Origin: Anseranas semipalmata
Taxonomy: Eukaryota > Chordata > Aves > Anseriformes > Anseranatidae
Reading direction: 5' to 3'
DNA: 64,000 bases
NCBI GenBank assembly: GCA_013399115.1
Contig: VXAA01004298.1
Span: 781,460 to 845,459, forward strand
Below, piece by piece: positions 26,787 through 39,168 of the stretch (position 1 is the first letter of the stretch; every line of letters begins with the position of its first letter). The position numbers and the translations under genes are program-made. Below the pieces are notes generated by a model. The model worked only from the letters and a program-made list of their open reading frames with translations. It was not told the DNA's origin and did not search any database.

Positions 26787-27004
26787 CTGGCCAGAATAAA
26801 GGTCCACATAGGACAGTATTCTGTCTCTGGCAGATTCTTGAGCAAGGCTGCAAGAACAGATGGAAATTTGCAACCACTGTTTGCAATGCAGTGACATCCT
26901 AAGCCAGCAGTGGTGTTTGTACTTAATAGCTCTTTGTGAATTTTCTTGATGTTAATTTGTCCAACCACTTTTGCATCCACGCTGGATTTTATTATCACAG
27001 CATT
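26787..27004 (-). CDS. Exon 16 (residues 448-519)
   Basis: A 218-nt exon between acceptor GAGTTTCTTACCACAG|AAT and the near-perfect donor GGCCAG|GTAAGA. The phase-0 frame has 72 open codons: NAVIIKSSVDAKVVGQINIK, then KIHKELLSTNTTAGLGCHCI, ANSGCKFPSVLAALLKNLPE and TEYCPMWTFILA. Cysteines cluster in its middle (CHC, GC). It ends with two bases of an arginine codon finished in exon 17. The other frames are also open near the donor, but only this one spans the exon and fits both neighbours. Confidence 0.8.
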
Positions 27005-30000
27005 CTGTGGTAAGAAACTCCACAGCTCAGCAATGAATTTTAAGAGAAAGCATCTTAGCAGAAGTTTATCTAATGCATTTATCCAGAATGGACGTAGATG
27101 GTGTTACCAGACAACTACCACCACGTCGTAAGAGTTGGCTAGGCAAAGACTCATTATAACATCTCAGAATTATAATGCATTATAGAATGTGTATAGTCAT
27201 ACGTCAAGCAGCAGATTAAAAAGGTAATTGGCAGTCAGTTCAATTTTAAAAACAGACTGGGAAAGTAAGGAATGCCATTTTAAATGTTAAACGTTAATCG
27301 CAACTGAATGAAAAAGTTTGTCTATTGAGATGTCTGGTAAACTCCTCTGATTTGGGAGAGCATCGGTGTAATTCTTCTAAGGCCATCCTCACTGATTAAC
27401 ATTTGGGCATCACAGGGAAAGTTAATCCCAAAGTCTTTCTTGAAATATACAGCAGACAGGAATTGCACTTATCCTTCATCAAAAAAAATTCTAATTATTC
27501 TTCCTACTCTGCTTTTAAATGTTTTTGATAAAATGAAAGAAATTAGACTGATTTTCAGACTAATGATACTGAAATTATATGTTCTTAAAACAACAGTGCT
27601 TGAATTTGCATTTACACTCAAATGACAGTTATTAATACTTAAACCACACACTGACATCATCATTCCCAATGCTATTTTGAAATATCAAAGAAGTCCTGTT
27701 TGCTTAGATATTGATAGGACAGCAAATACATGAGGACGCATCCAAATCCTACCAAGGAGAAGCTACTCCTGGGGAGCTCAGAAGGAAATCAGTCTGGAGG
27801 CAGCAAAACCTGGTTCAGGACAGCAGAATGTACATTCCTGATGCCAACAGCTCCCTTTTGCTGGAGATAACGCTCTATAAACTTGTAAAACACTACTCAT
27901 ATCCATGTTTTTTAGGTTTGGTTGTGCCTTTTAAGCAACAAACAGCACATGAAATTTGGGTCTAGAAAGCCTCCAAAGCAGATTTTGGTGTTGTAACCTT
28001 TAGAAATATTTTGTCAACTCCACTCCTTGAACCATCAAGAGCCCTGGTCACAGCCTGTATTGACTGGATCCTGCAGATTTACCCCAACAACCCTAGCACC
28101 TCTCCACTCCTGTAGCCCAGTCCCTGCCTGGCAGTGGCCCACACCTGCCTCTTCCTGCTGTGGCTGACGAACACCCCTGCTTTACACAGTCATAAAAGGA
28201 AAGAGAAAGGAGTGAGGAGACTCTCAAAAGGCAAGCAGGGACATTCCCTTGGTGTGCACCTTCGGAGGTGCACAGCCATCTCAGCAAGAGCTTCAGGAAA
28301 TTTTTCTTCCTTCTGTTGCTGTGCTGACTGATAAGAGCATGCCAAACTCTCTTCATTTCAATTCATGCAGTAGCTCTCAGGCAAATCATTTTAAGACAGT
28401 ACAGGTGAGTTTGCAGAGCTTCACTTGCAAGAAGCAGAGCTGCTAGGGGAACCCTAAGGACTGCAAGGACAGGAAACAAGTTAAAAACACCACCACACGG
28501 AGGTGAACCATCCACTGGTTTATGTCAGTCATATCAGCTGTAAGTAAATAAATCCAAAGGTCACATTAATAACCTGCACTAGAGAGTATATTTAATAAGC
28601 TGTACTACAGAGTATGTCTTGGGTATTGAGGGGGTGCTTTCTTAATCCAGAACTGTAACAGCATTAATTTGGAAAGTCTCTATACTTCCAACTGATAGTG
28701 GTCATTACATTTCCAATTCACTCTGACACATTTTAATTAAATTATCTTATGGTAAATATACTAAAGCCTCCATTACTTGAAAGCATTTCATTTTTAGCTT
28801 TCAGCTTCTCAGACTCACTCATGAAAGGTAAGCTTGGAAAACAGTGCCATCTAATGCTAAAGAGCATTAAAATGGGAGGTTGAAACATTACAAAGTTATT
28901 ACAGTAAATTTATTTTACACAGATTTTCCACACAATACTGCAATATTCAGTGACAGCTTAAATAAAAGTTTAAAATGCATGTGCCAAATGACACAGATCT
29001 GGAAAACCAGATCACTAGTTCAAAAATATTCTTTATGGAAATAAAAACATTTAATTCACATGACTGAGAAGTGCTTGTATTTGAACAGCAAACTTCTAAA
29101 CCACTGGGTTACCTTCATGTCATTGGAGAGCACTAAGGAAGAACCTCAGGATCTGTTCCCAATTAGACCTATTCCACATCAGTAAATAAAAGATGACAAA
29201 TAACATGATCTGCAAATCATGATATTTAACAGCTCTGAAGAGGATGCTAAATAACATTCTCATATACCACAATTCACCAAAATAGACAATTTACAGTAAA
29301 AACATGAAGATAATTTCATAGTGATTCTTGGTCATGTTTTCATAGTATGTGCTCTTTTGCTAAACTTCCTGATGCAAGAAAGGCAAAATGAGCAAGATCC
29401 TAATCTACACAGAAAGAACCAGAAGGAACACGCAGTTCCTAGGACAACTCTAGACAGCTATCAGCTTCACACTGTCTGCTATGAGGGCTTTCCTCTCAAT
29501 ACTTTTTCTCCAAACAGCCTCCTGAAGTTGGTTCTTACAGAGCAGTGACGTATGGACAGTTTCTTTTCCACAATCTAAACTGATCTGTTAGGAACTTATA
29601 TGCATATAAATCTTATACTGAATGAAACAAAGACAGTTCAGTAGTGACAAAACTGGAGAACTCTTTACAAGCTTCATGAATATGAGAAATGAGAGTATAA
29701 AGGAAAAGCCTTCCTCTAAGTATTTAACAAATCAAAATCCAGCTCTAAGTATTAGAGAAATTCAGTGAACTGAACTAATGTAATTTAATTAACTTAGTAA
29801 TGTATTAATTCAAATTACATGGACAATGGAGCACTTGCATGAATTTTCAGCCATTGAACTTTTAACTCATCCCACTTCAGATGGTGAAAAAAATCTCATT
29901 TCACTTAAAACTACAAGTACTTCAAAAATATTTTCAAATAATGGACCTGTACTTGATGGCTTTCCTGTCGAGTCATTAAAACATTCAAGGCTTTCTGTAG

Positions 30001-30275
30001 GTACCATGAACTTCTGCTTACAATCCTTCGATTGGTTACTGTATGCAACAACACTTCTCCAAGCTGGTCTGCTGTGAGATGTTTTCCCACAGACATCCTT
30101 CATTACAATCTTGAATGTCACTTCTACTTTTTCCAACACTTACTACAAGACCAACCCAAACAAAAAAAGAAATAGATGTCTTGCCATGACTGCAGCCAGT
30201 GTTTCACAACCCTGTTACGCTCAACACTTTTATACTGAAATATAATAGTTTCACAGAGCATTAACTCAGTCATAC
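27005..30275 (-). other. Intron 15
   Basis: AT-rich. Short plus-strand frames occur near 28100-28450 with higher GC but no splice or family support. I see no known repeat. Confidence 0.4.
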
Positions 30276-30309
30276 CTGAGAATTAGTCCCATCATCTTCA
30301 GCAGGTCTG
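30276..30309 (-). CDS. Exon 15 (residues 438-447)
   Basis: Very good acceptor region (ATTCTCGATCTCCCTAGCAG) and donor (TTCTCAG|GTATGA). The acceptor is a TAGCAG tandem, so the exon is 34 nt (start 30309) or 31 nt (start 30306). Both versions keep the frame: the joined peptide is either N-R-PAEDDGTNSQ or K-PAEDDGTNSQ. One first base completes the codon from exon 14 and the exon ends on a codon border, exactly what exon 16 needs. Confidence 0.65.
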
Positions 30310-33300
30310 CTAGGGAGATCGAGAATGCATGTGGACCAAGAAGTCTAGTTCTTCATTTCAACTGCTATCTCATGCAAAGATATATTAATTAATAGCATCA
30401 GGTTTGAATTATGTAGATTTTCTTTACTGAGGTAAATACCAACCTAGATTTAAACTTTTTAGTTGTTTTTCTTATTTTATAAGAATGCTCTAAGTATCAT
30501 GTTGCATTAGCGTGTTACTATAAAAATATTAACGTTTTTGGTTTTGGTTCTAACAATTTTAATGAAGTTCTTGCACACAAAACCACAGAGTGGTTTGCCA
30601 TCAAAACCAAAAAGGTGTTACAAAGATCAAACAAAAAGCAGACATGGCTAAACAGTGGCTAAAAAAGTGGGAAGATGTTCTTCAGAAAGCTGAAAGTTTG
30701 TCCAAAGAAAATAGAAAGGATAGTAAGGTTCTGGCAGAAGAACATGGAAGAACAAAGGCCAAAAAAACAGGACACAGAAAAAGTTTTAGGAACAACCTGT
30801 GATAGTCATAAAGCCTAGTAATTATATCCTTTTCCAACATATCAGGAGCAGAATACCTGCCTATGAATCTACAGAAGCAATTACTTTACTGTTCCAGGTA
30901 TGAAGGGAGTGCTCAGGGAAGATAAGGTTATTGCGTCAAAAACTAAGTTGTGGTTTTGTTTTGTTTTTTTTTTTTTTTTAATTTACTTTCACTGTACAGC
31001 AGCTTAAAGATTCCCTTACTGAATCCCCTTGTATGAGGCGTAGCAGGCGATTTTTCTCTAGGGTTGCTAGAAGACACTGTAAAAAAAAAAAAAAAAAAAA
31101 ACACTCTGAACAAGCCACCATGCTCCGGTGGCATTCTCCCACGAGGCCGGGAAGAAACCAACAGTGAAAGTGCTGAGCAGTTAACTGTGCTGTGTAACCT
31201 CTTGCTTTAAAGTGCCTGACTACAAGGAGTCTAAAAGGTCGCATACATGGCATCAGTTTCAAAAAAATCTGTTCCAGGAGAGGGAAGTAGAGACCAGTAG
31301 ATCCGATGTCAGTAATCTAAGTGGTAGAAACCATAATAAAGTGGTAGAAACTATAACAAAGGTAATTTGTGAACACAGGCATACGATATACTAGGAAATG
31401 GTCAACGTGGATTTTGTAAAGGGAAGTCACTCCTCCCTAATTTATAGGAATTCTCTGAAGCAGTCAGTGAGCATGCAGTTAATGAAAAGTCAGCTGACAA
31501 TCTTCCCAAGAAGCCACAAGTTAAGTTGCCATAGAAGAAAGGAAGGACACAAGGAAGAAATGAATGTTGACTAAATAACCAGTCACCATTTATAAATGAT
31601 TGTAAGTAACCACAGTAAATTGCAATTAAAATAAGAAGAACTTCAATGTTTCTTTCCTCCTCTCCTTTTTTTCTCCCTGAGTTTTATCCAATCCAGTACT
31701 TCATCAGTGATTCTATACAGAGCTCTCACCATTCCAAACCAACTTGTCCTAGCAATGGTCTTTTTGCCAAGACCACAGACTCCTTCAAAGTAATCTTCCC
31801 TCACTGTCTTCCAGGTCCCCAACCCAACTGTACCTCTCCTTTACAATTTCCAAGGATTTAATCCTCAAATCTACATAGTCCTAATGCTTAGACAGATTTC
31901 CAAGCAATTGCAGCAAAGCCAACCTACACAAAAGAGCTTGCTTTATGTGTGAGAAAAGCTCTACCTTTCCCCAAATGGTTCCAAACAAAACTGTCCAAAT
32001 GTAAGAGCAAGTGCACATACTCAGGGTCTCCAGAAGGTGACTCTTAACAGAAGCAGTTACAAAGATGCGTTTCCCTTTTAGGCTTCCTCACTAGCCTGTT
32101 TGCCTGGATGGATACAGAAATGTCTGCCTCTGAGTCCGAGGAATGCATCCAGTTTTTTCCTTGCAAGACAATAAAATGGTCACAGGACAGGGAACTTCAG
32201 CAAACAATGTCACCACAGTGAAACACTACGTAAAAGAGAGGGAGGAAAGAGGGAAACCTGTTTCTCTCAAATATCCTGTGATGGTTAATAATGGTGTTAA
32301 TCTAAGTCTGTTTATTCTCCTATCATACAAAAAGCGAGTAACACTAGACATACTGTTTGGTTTAGCTCCTGTGCAGTATTACCTAAGAATAAGATGAATG
32401 AAGTGGTTTTATCAGGTCTGCAGCAAAGGCATCTTTACGCTACTCACTGCTTGCACAACATGTACTTAACTATATACTTTGCAATATAAAAACACACGTT
32501 AACACTGAACTTTCATGCAAGTTCTCTACACTAGAAAATGTATGCACATTTGCCCTTTTTTCTGTAGAAGAAAACTAGTGTACATTATTCTGGCAGCTCA
32601 TGGCAATTTTAAAGTGGATTGCCTCTGATATACCATGTTCCATTAAGAATCAATAAGAGGAAGAGTGTTTTGATGATGTATGTCAGAATTTACAGCTCTG
32701 TGATGAGGCAGATAATACACTGATGTAATACATTCCAGGGATTTAGCAGAAACAAACACTTCAAACATTCTTTTTAAATGAATATACAGCCATATTCTAT
32801 GGTCATTTCACCCCTGATGACGTCAGAATTTATAAAACCATATATCCAACACTGTCACAGCGGCAAGAAAAGATAAGGACCAAGTCCAGCAAATACATAA
32901 CCAGCATATTTATTTTCCTTGCATCTTTCCATGGCTTGATCCATCCATTATGAAGAATAGCATCAATCCTCATTATTCAGCAATGGTGTAATTGTTCTAG
33001 CTCAACGTGCTCACAACGTGACACGTGGTACATTCCCAAACTTATTGATCCACGTATGCTACAGCCACTTGAAAAAAGCACCAAGAAATTAAAATATTAT
33101 AATACTCCAGCCTGAACCCCAAAGACATCATAAAGTTTATTCTCAACTTGCCTCTCTAATGGTTTATGATCTGCTCTAAAGAGATTATTTAAACTCCAGG
33201 AATAAGGAAGAGGGGGAAGGTTGAAGAAGATGGAATTTCAGCCTCTGCTCTGTTGCTTTCCCAGTTAAAAGGAAATAAAAGCCTTGAATTTTACTGCAGC

Positions 33301-33564
33301 ACAATTTTCTTTCAATAGAGTATTTCACAATCTGGTAAATACTCAAATAAAAAGTGTCCTGAGTAAGTATAACTGATATCACTACCTGCAGTCAAAAGCA
33401 AGACTATGCTCATCAGAACACAGCTCTGTAAATGACTCGAGCATCCCAGTTCAGTTCTGTCAAACAATTTCATGTGACATGGTCACTTCAGGATATTCAC
33501 TCATCTGTATTTAATTCTTTGCAGTACGAGTCCTTTACTGGAAACTAATATTTTCTGCATTTTC

Positions 33565-34203
33565 TTGCCCATTCCAGAATTGACTCAGAGATGCCAGTGC
33601 TTGTTTCACCCAGGGATGGCTGTCCCACAGCTGATCTGGGTTCAGAGCGCGCTCAGAATGATTTTGTTTTTATGTGCATCACATTATCATTCTGATAGCT
33701 TTAAAGCACCAAGGAAGATGCTTCACATTTTTAAAGCGAAACCCTCAGCTATCCTGCTAACGCCACTCGTGCAAAATGAGATGCAGACTAAAAGTGTGAG
33801 GCAGAAGGGATTAGGATCATTAGCCCACATCTCCCACTGTCCCTCAGCACTAACTCATACATCCCCTCAGGCAGCTTCCCTCCAGTTTTATAACCCAGTG
33901 GACAGGATCCAGGTGTTAGACGTGCACAGCAGGTCCCACAGCAGAGAAGCTGAAGCGCTGCCTGCCGCTGAGGAACGCGCGCCTCTCCTCAGTACAGCAG
34001 AGCTGTGGATCTGCCCTTACCACAGCAGCCTGCCAGAGTCCAGCATGTCCCGTCACAGGATGCAGCCGGACAGCTTCCCCCCATTTACATCACAGCAGCC
34101 TCCATCTCCAACTATTTCTCAAAGCCAACACAGTCATTTTGATAATTACATGTACATAAGCAGCAGTAAAACCTTTCATAAATCACATTTTACTTCACAG
34201 TGA
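33565..34203 (+). other. Long open frame, uncertain coding status
   Basis: This is the longest ATG-to-stop frame of the window: 212 codons with locally raised GC. The product is rich in Ser, His, Pro and Gln, with no fold or motif that I recognise. It is antisense to the main gene, inside its largest-but-one intron. It could be an exon of an antisense transcript, a lineage-specific ORF or chance. No Kozak-like context or polyadenylation signal stands out. Confidence 0.2.
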
Positions 34204-36977
34204 ACTTGCTCATCCTGCTTGCAAGTCCCGAGTTCTGAACAGCCAGATAAGGCACAAAGGACGCACCTGAAACCAGGGAGCATTAAAAACAGATCCTTCT
34301 TTCAGATTTCATGTGTCAAACTTGTATTATTAACCAAGTGTAACACACAACTGACTTCTAAATACCTAAGTACATTGTTCTCACTATCTGATGCAGTTAT
34401 TAGTAAAAGCTAAAAATGGGCATTGTAAATTAGTCATAGAGAAACCAGCCATAAAGAAATTCACATGTTGCACTGATTTCATACCCACTGTACACTCCTT
34501 TGCTTTCTCAGAGGATACTTCTAATTTCAGTCTTGACAAGACTGCATTGTCGTGAAAAGCAGTTCTTGTGCTATGTGACTGAGTTCAGAACTTGCAAGAG
34601 AACAGCACAGCTGAAGTAGAAAACTGGGAATTTTGACTCAATCTACATAGAAAAATATTTATGACTTCTTAGGATACTAGACATCTAAAGAGGAGAAACA
34701 AAAAAGCAGTAAGCAACAGGTAGGTGATACTACACCATTCAGCCAGAACAACGCTAGGATTACAGTGCCTCTTATTTTACTCCAGTAAAACCACTTCTGT
34801 ATCATCTTTCCTCTTTCATTTCAGGTGAACAGAGAATATTACACTGTAGCAATGCACGGGGGCAGACGCTGATACTAAATTGACACCAAACTGCTTTACT
34901 TTCTCAGCTTAATTATTGCCACTAATTCAGAACCCCATTATCCAGGCTGTACTGCGAGTGTTCAGCATCTCCCGTGTTCTGCTCTTGCCAGCTTCCTTTG
35001 GTCTCTTTTCCCTTGTTTGGAAAGAAATTTCTACTGCATTTAATAAGCCTCATATCCTCAATCAAAGCAGTTACTGCTTTATGCAAATTTTCACAGCAGG
35101 TGATTTCTAGGACCAACGTGTCATCTTAATATAAGCACACAGCAGAAAGCAAAATGTATTCTTGCTGGTTGTACAGACTGCAGAAGTGCTTAGGTCCTAC
35201 CTCAGCTCATTATAACAGTGATGATTCAGTTCTAGTCAGAAAGGCAGCAAATTCTTTCAACAGAAATTCAACGCAGTGGTAACAGAATGAGAAGTTTGAA
35301 CCTGGTCTGAAATTTTTCATGCTTTCAGCCTCATATTTGTGTGCCAGAATTTAAGCCTTGGTAGGTCTCATGCAGAAATACCAAGAATGGATAGACAGAC
35401 GTAACTAACTCTGCTTTGCAGAACTATCTCCACCTTATTTGTTCCTCTTCCTCATTAAAAGACTCATCAGAATCCATATATGGGAGTTGAACAGTGAATT
35501 AAATTTGTTCCATGACAGCAGGTAAGTACCTACAAACAAAACTTTGCCTTTTATGTTAGCGTGTTCTCCACCACAATCTCAAGAGATTAAGCTTCTCATT
35601 TTGGCCGTTAAAACTACCAGTGTCAGTTCCTTTTTCAAAGGATACAGTTATTCCTCAGATGTACTGCTATCCAAAATCATCAGCCAGCCTCTTAGCTATT
35701 CTAGAAGAGCTGCACTCAACCACGGTTTTATCTTGTCATAATTCTTTCAGAGTTTTTCTCTTTTTTAGACTCCTTACAGATCTCCAGCCTGTAGTTAAGA
35801 GTTCCTTGTATCCCTTTTCTGATAGAAAAGCCCATTCAGAGTTCCTGGTCTCCACCCCTGCATCTCCATGCTGTTATCCACAGAATAAACTCATCATAGT
35901 GAGTCCCTACTTTTGAACTGGATCAGTTTACTGCTATCATTCATCAGGCACAATCAAGTTCATGTGATCTTACACAACGCAAGGGAGGACAGCACCTAGC
36001 AAGCATAACACCAGGACTGTTTCAACAGCCTTCTACTTCGTCACACTAAGAACCAACCCTCTACTCAGTGTTTAAAGGTCTAGTTCTGTAGACTGGGATG
36101 TTGCCCTTGTCATTTTCAGGACATGTTCTGCAAGGAACTCTTGCTTATTCAGCTGAATAAAAGCCTCTGCAAATTCACTGATAGGGGACAGGGGCCTCTC
36201 AAAAGCAATGGGACAAGCTATCCTGAAGAAACACCCTCAATACATTCTTAGCAAAGCCAGGAGTTGGGGGTGAAACAAGCAGTGGACACAACATTAGCCA
36301 AACAACCTTGTTCAGATACCAGAAGAAGAAGAGCTGTAAGGCCTACCTTAGATGCACCCTTCTGCTACTGGGTGCTCTGCAAATGCAGCTGGTTCCATTG
36401 CTTCGAGATGTGAAGAGGCAGAAATGAATCTGCATTCCTTGCAAATATCAGTGGTGATGCATCCTTTGCATCTGAAGTCCTAAACAAGAAGTTTATGTAG
36501 TTGCTTTCAGGACAGAGGGATATGGGGGACTGTAGCTGATGGTGCCTACTTTAGAGCTAAATGCAGACTGGGAACATTGCCTTGCTCCATATTAATTTTC
36601 CCTCAGTTCTATGATCAGGTTGAGATATTCCCCTCATCTAGATCTCTGACTCTGAAAGGGGAAAAAAAAAAACAAACAGATCTTTTCTGGAATTTGGTAA
36701 GTCAAGCCCAGTTTTACAGCTAACTCATGGATTCTGGACAGCAACTGTCTGAGGCTGTGACAACTCAGAAAGAAACATTCTTATATAATACTAACTGGAG
36801 ACCCACTAACCTCTTCATTTCATTAATATCACCACCTAGAGTGATTTACTGTACCTCCAGATCCTCTTTAAAAATGCTGCTAGCCTAAGGCAAAAATCAC
36901 TTCTGTTGTCTCTTCTGCTTTTGCAGCATTCAACCCTACACAGCTAAGCTAGTTAACCAAGGTCTGATGGGTCAAGA

Positions 36978-37023
36978 NNNNNNNNNNNNNNNNNNNNNNN
37001 NNNNNNNNNNNNNNNNNNNNNNN
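36978..37023. other. Assembly gap (46 N)
   Basis: Run of 46 undetermined bases, directly followed by an alternating TA tract, which probably caused the gap. Confidence 0.95.
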
Positions 37024-37046
37024 TGTATATATATATATATATATGT
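37024..37046. repeat. (TA)n microsatellite
   Basis: TGTATATATATATATATATA-type dinucleotide repeat bordering the gap. The true length is unknown because the left end is in the N run. Confidence 0.85.
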
Positions 37047-39031
37047 ATCTCCAACCATGCTGTTATTTTGGAAATACCCACTTCAAAAATCATTCCTACA
37101 TTTCTTTCAAAGATACAGTCTGCTTCGCTCCAGGGCCATAAGCAGTCACAGTGTCAGGCAGATACTCACAAGGAAAGACAGACATGAAAGATGATGTCAG
37201 GAAACTGTCACTAAGCCAAGTGGATGCTCAATAAATGAACAACATGGCTCAAAATACTTTTCAGGTGGCTCAAAAATCTTTCATCAGTAGACCCACTAAA
37301 ACTAACACATTCATTCAGTATCCTGATACAGAATTCAAGTAATCACATTGCAGATCATTTTAACAAAACAAAGATTTATTGAAAAACTCCTAAGCAATTA
37401 TGTGGCCAGTTTGTAAATTGATTCTAGTAGCAACAGCATCAAAACATTTTGCTGCAGTATGTTTTACTGTAGCTGTAATAGTATAAGGGCAAAAATTCTT
37501 CAAAATTCTGCATAAATGTTACCCTTGCACAACACTGTGGCCACAGGTAAACAGCTTATCCATTCTAACTTGGGCAAAACACTATTTACATTTTCGTCTG
37601 CTTCAAACAGGTAAATTTACCCACCCATCAGTTTGCCACTAGAACATTAATGGCTAGTAAGTTGCATCGGGGGGGATAATACTGTGCCTTCAATTCTTCC
37701 TCCTTTTCTTCTCATCTACATAAACTGTAAGCAAACATCTGGCTCTTCACAAACAAGTTAATATCCTTTTGCTAAGGAATCACTGAGTGCGATACGTTGA
37801 GAAACCCACCCACTGCAAGCTAATAGTCACTGCTTTGAGAGGATATATTTACAAAACAAAGTAAGGTATATGTGGATTTTAGCTCCAGTCTGTAACAATG
37901 ATGTCTCCTCATACAACAGCTTGGCTGCATTAGGGAAGTATCAATACCTTTTTATCTTTTATTCTATCACTTTAATGATATTGCAGAGTCAGCTGAGGTT
38001 AACAGAGTTGCACCATGGATTAATTCAGACCAATTAAGGCAGAAAATCAATTAAGACTTCTCACTCTTGCAAACCAAAGAAAATCCTTGTGGAAGTTTAA
38101 CTGCTGGCTGGGTGCGCTGCCCTGCAGCGCATGCTTCTCCCTGCTCGCTGTATTATAAAGAGACATGCAACACGGCAGCCAGAGTTCTGCAATGACTCTC
38201 CTTAGACACACACCAACGTGAAGTGTCACAGCTTCTGCACGAGCCCAAGTGCACCAATCTGGACACCACGATATGCAGAACAAATTCTATATGCATACAG
38301 CTTTTGGCTGATTTCTGCTTTTATGATTTTTAGCAAGAGACAGTTGAGCTGTTCAGAGAGACAAAGGAGCAGCGGAGTGAATTCAGAATGTCGAAATGAG
38401 CAGAACTCCAAAAGACCAACTTTGAGAAGTTGTACCATACAATCAGCCTCCATAATGACTGCTATTAACTGAAACATTTCAAATGGATATTCACTGAATT
38501 CTAATTTTCATTACCAAATGTTTATGATCCAGGATGTTCTGTGATTAGGTGTGCTCCCACCACCACCCCCATTTTTTTTTTCCCCTGATGGGCACTGCAG
38601 TGAAATGCATTCTTCCTACTCTTAGCAATAAGGTACATACTTTATTTTAAATTATAAAAGGCAGTACTTTTTTGCTGTTGTTACTTTTAGTAACACAAAT
38701 CAGGCCAGCTGGAAATGTTATTTCTACCCTGGAGAGTCTTGTGCAATGTTTTAAATTGTAAAGGGAAATAAGTGATTCTAGCTTTTATGATAACACAATT
38801 CACAGTGACTTCTCCTGGTATTATTTGTCTGGGAATTGCTGCACATTGCAGGCTAACGTAAACTTCTATGAGCATCTTGAGAAAAATATGCCTTTAAAAG
38901 TTTATTTAGGCAAGGTAAAAGATTACATTGAGAAGAAGATATTAGCATATGCTAAGGAGAATAGAGCCAAATCTCCACCATGGCTTCATTTTTCTCAGGT
39001 ATACATAGAAGAATGACTGTAAAATTCTTAC

Positions 39032-39168
39032 TTCCAAATGAATGCAGTCTTTATCTTTACATTCCAGTCAGGTCCAATACACTGCAACGTGTACCATGCC
39101 AAAGCAAATTCAGAAGCTTCTTCATTGACACAGATTAAATTTGGTAGGTCTTCCTCATCAGAACACCT
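39032..39168 (-). CDS. Exon 14 (residues 392-436)
   Basis: A 137-nt exon with a strong donor (TTGGAA|GTAAGA). The frame is plainly coding: RCSDEEDLPNLICVNEEASE, then FALAWYTLQCIGPDWNVKIK and TAFIW, ending with two bases. The acceptor GGCTGTGAG|AGG is placed to keep phase 0 after exon 13 and to avoid an in-frame TGA just upstream; its pyrimidine tract is weak. Confidence 0.75.

Larger units (their letters stand above)
30310..39031 (-). other. Intron 14 (about 8.7 kb)
   Basis: Contains an assembly gap with an adjoining TA repeat, a 212-codon plus-strand frame (33565-34203), and paired T and A runs at 30964-30979 and 31081-31101. Splice-like pairs at 35206-35240 and 37166-37205 on the minus strand do not fit the phase. 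I see no CR1. Confidence 0.4.

Noticed and set aside
30590..30802. Plus-strand 70-codon lysine-rich frame
   Set aside because: Low-complexity A-rich DNA gives lysine codons; no splice, start or family support.
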